From contig JBGOUP010000026.1 of assembly GCA_041477655.1 (NCBI GenBank), forward strand, positions 1 to 10,785: a stretch of DNA of 10,785 bases, given 5' to 3'. The notes under the pieces are model-generated. The model was not told the origin of the DNA. It made no database searches and saw only the letters and a program-made list of their open reading frames with translations. This DNA comes from JBGOUP01 sp041477655. GTDB lineage: Bacteria > Patescibacteriota > UBA1384 > 2-12-FULL-50-11. The position numbers and the translations under genes are program-made. The first letter of the stretch is position 1. Every line of letters starts with the position of its first letter. This document shows positions 10,430 through 10,785 of the stretch, one piece after another.

Positions 10430-10500
10430 CTCCGGGACTTGGATTCGAACCAAGATTGGCAGATCCAGATTCTGCAGGCCTACCATTAGCCGATCCCGGA
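10430..10500 (-). tRNA. tRNA-Gln(CTG)
   Basis: Minus strand cloverleaf: acceptor TCCGGGA/TCCCGGA with the T1-A72 pair typical of tRNA-Gln, 8-9 TC, D-stem GGCT/GGCC with loop AATGGTA, anticodon stem GCAGA/TCTGC with loop ATCTGGA (anticodon CTG, reads CAG; G at position 37), T-stem TTGG-type arm closing around TTCGAAT, discriminator G at 10430. CCA is not encoded. Confidence 0.9.
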
Positions 10501-10510
10501 ATACCTGAAA

Positions 10511-10539
10511 ATTTTACCAAATTATGGCCAAACAGTCAC
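10511..10539 (-). promoter_or_regulatory. putative promoter of tRNA-Gln
   Basis: Minus strand GTGACT (10539-10534), 17-bp spacer, TAAAAT (10516-10511), eleven bases before the mature tRNA 5' end. The boxes have 4/6 and 5/6 consensus bases. Confidence 0.5.
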
Positions 10540-10570
10540 TGAAAATAGCTAGAGTCTGCGAGAAGTCAGC

Positions 10571-10785
10571 TTATTTAATTGAGATGAGAATGGCGCCAAG
10601 AGTTACTAAAATAGCGCCGAGGCCGGTTTTCCAAGTCAGTGACTCACCGAGGAAAAGTGCCGCCAATAAGACGACAAAAACAACGCTGGTTCGATCAATT
10701 CCGGCCACCGCTCCGGCCGGGCCGGTCTTCAAAGCCAAAAAGTAGAAAATCCAGGAAAGAGCGCCGGCGACGCCAGACAAGATAA
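10571..10785 (-). CDS. EamA/DMT-superfamily permease, C-terminal part
   Basis: The reading frame enters from the right edge of the window (no start seen; a TTG at 10780 is internal) and ends at TAA 10573-10571, giving 71 visible residues. GALSWIFYFLALKTGPAGAVAGIDRTSVVFVVLLAALFLGE followed by SLTWKTGLGAILVTLGAILISI matches the last three helices of short EamA-domain proteins (family pattern WxxYFxALKxGxAxxVAPIDKxSVVxxxxLAxxFLGE). In this protein the usual Pro before Ile-Asp is Gly. These are inner-membrane drug/metabolite-type transporters whose single-domain forms probably dimerise. The substrate is unknown. Confidence 0.87.
   Translation of the reverse strand, partial: ILSGVAGALSWIFYFLALKTGPAGAVAGIDRTSVVFVVLLAALFLGESLTWKTGLGAILVTLGAILISIK

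Overview
The window looks like a compact bacterial genome, probably from the Patescibacteria/CPR or a similarly streamlined lineage. That placement is an inference from several weak signs: short intergenic gaps, tRNA genes with no encoded CCA, a type IV pilin-like gene, many small membrane proteins, and a single-domain EamA-type permease. TGA is used as a normal stop codon. Shine-Dalgarno sites are of the AAGGAGG/GGAGGTGA kind, and several promoters are close to the sigma70 consensus. No rRNA or other taxonomic marker is present, so the phylum is uncertain.

Layout. 1-603 (+): 3' part of a prepilin-like gene, closed by a GC-rich hairpin. 743-1123 (+): VOC/glyoxalase-fold protein. 1189-1592 (+): a near-perfect promoter driving two tiny ORFs (46 and 51 aa), ending in a textbook intrinsic terminator. 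1600-2220 (-): a complex tRNA-Glu region. From a strong promoter one reads the 5' half of a tRNA-Glu, then a palindrome, then a complete second tRNA-Glu(CTC), then the matching 3' half of the first tRNA. A damaged tandem copy follows, in which both T-arm regions carry 81-nt structured inserts of one family. 2222-5355 (-): receiver-only response regulator downstream of a P2-type cation ATPase. 5497-5718 (+): DUF378-type small membrane protein preceded by direct repeats 42 bp apart. 5814-7429 (-): second VOC protein downstream of a GT4 glycosyltransferase. 7572-8465 (+): membrane-anchored serine hydrolase of the class A beta-lactamase/transpeptidase fold. 8514-9761 (-): Pup-ligase family protein (PafA/Dop superfamily, PafA-like). 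9869-10330 (-): conserved-looking four-helix membrane protein. 10430-10500 (-): tRNA-Gln(CTG). 10571-10785 (-): C-terminal part of an EamA-family permease, running off the window.

How the parts fit. The genes are mostly independent short transcription units dealing with the cell envelope (pilin, glycosyltransferase, serine hydrolase, small membrane proteins), ion transport, small-molecule or resistance-type VOC proteins, and protein tagging (Pup ligase without a visible Pup, Dop or proteasome neighbour). The most unusual stretch is 1600-2220: an apparently nested pair of tRNA-Glu genes with a tandem duplication and a pair of covarying 81-nt elements sitting at tRNA T-arms. A second point of interest is the orphan Pup-ligase homologue.
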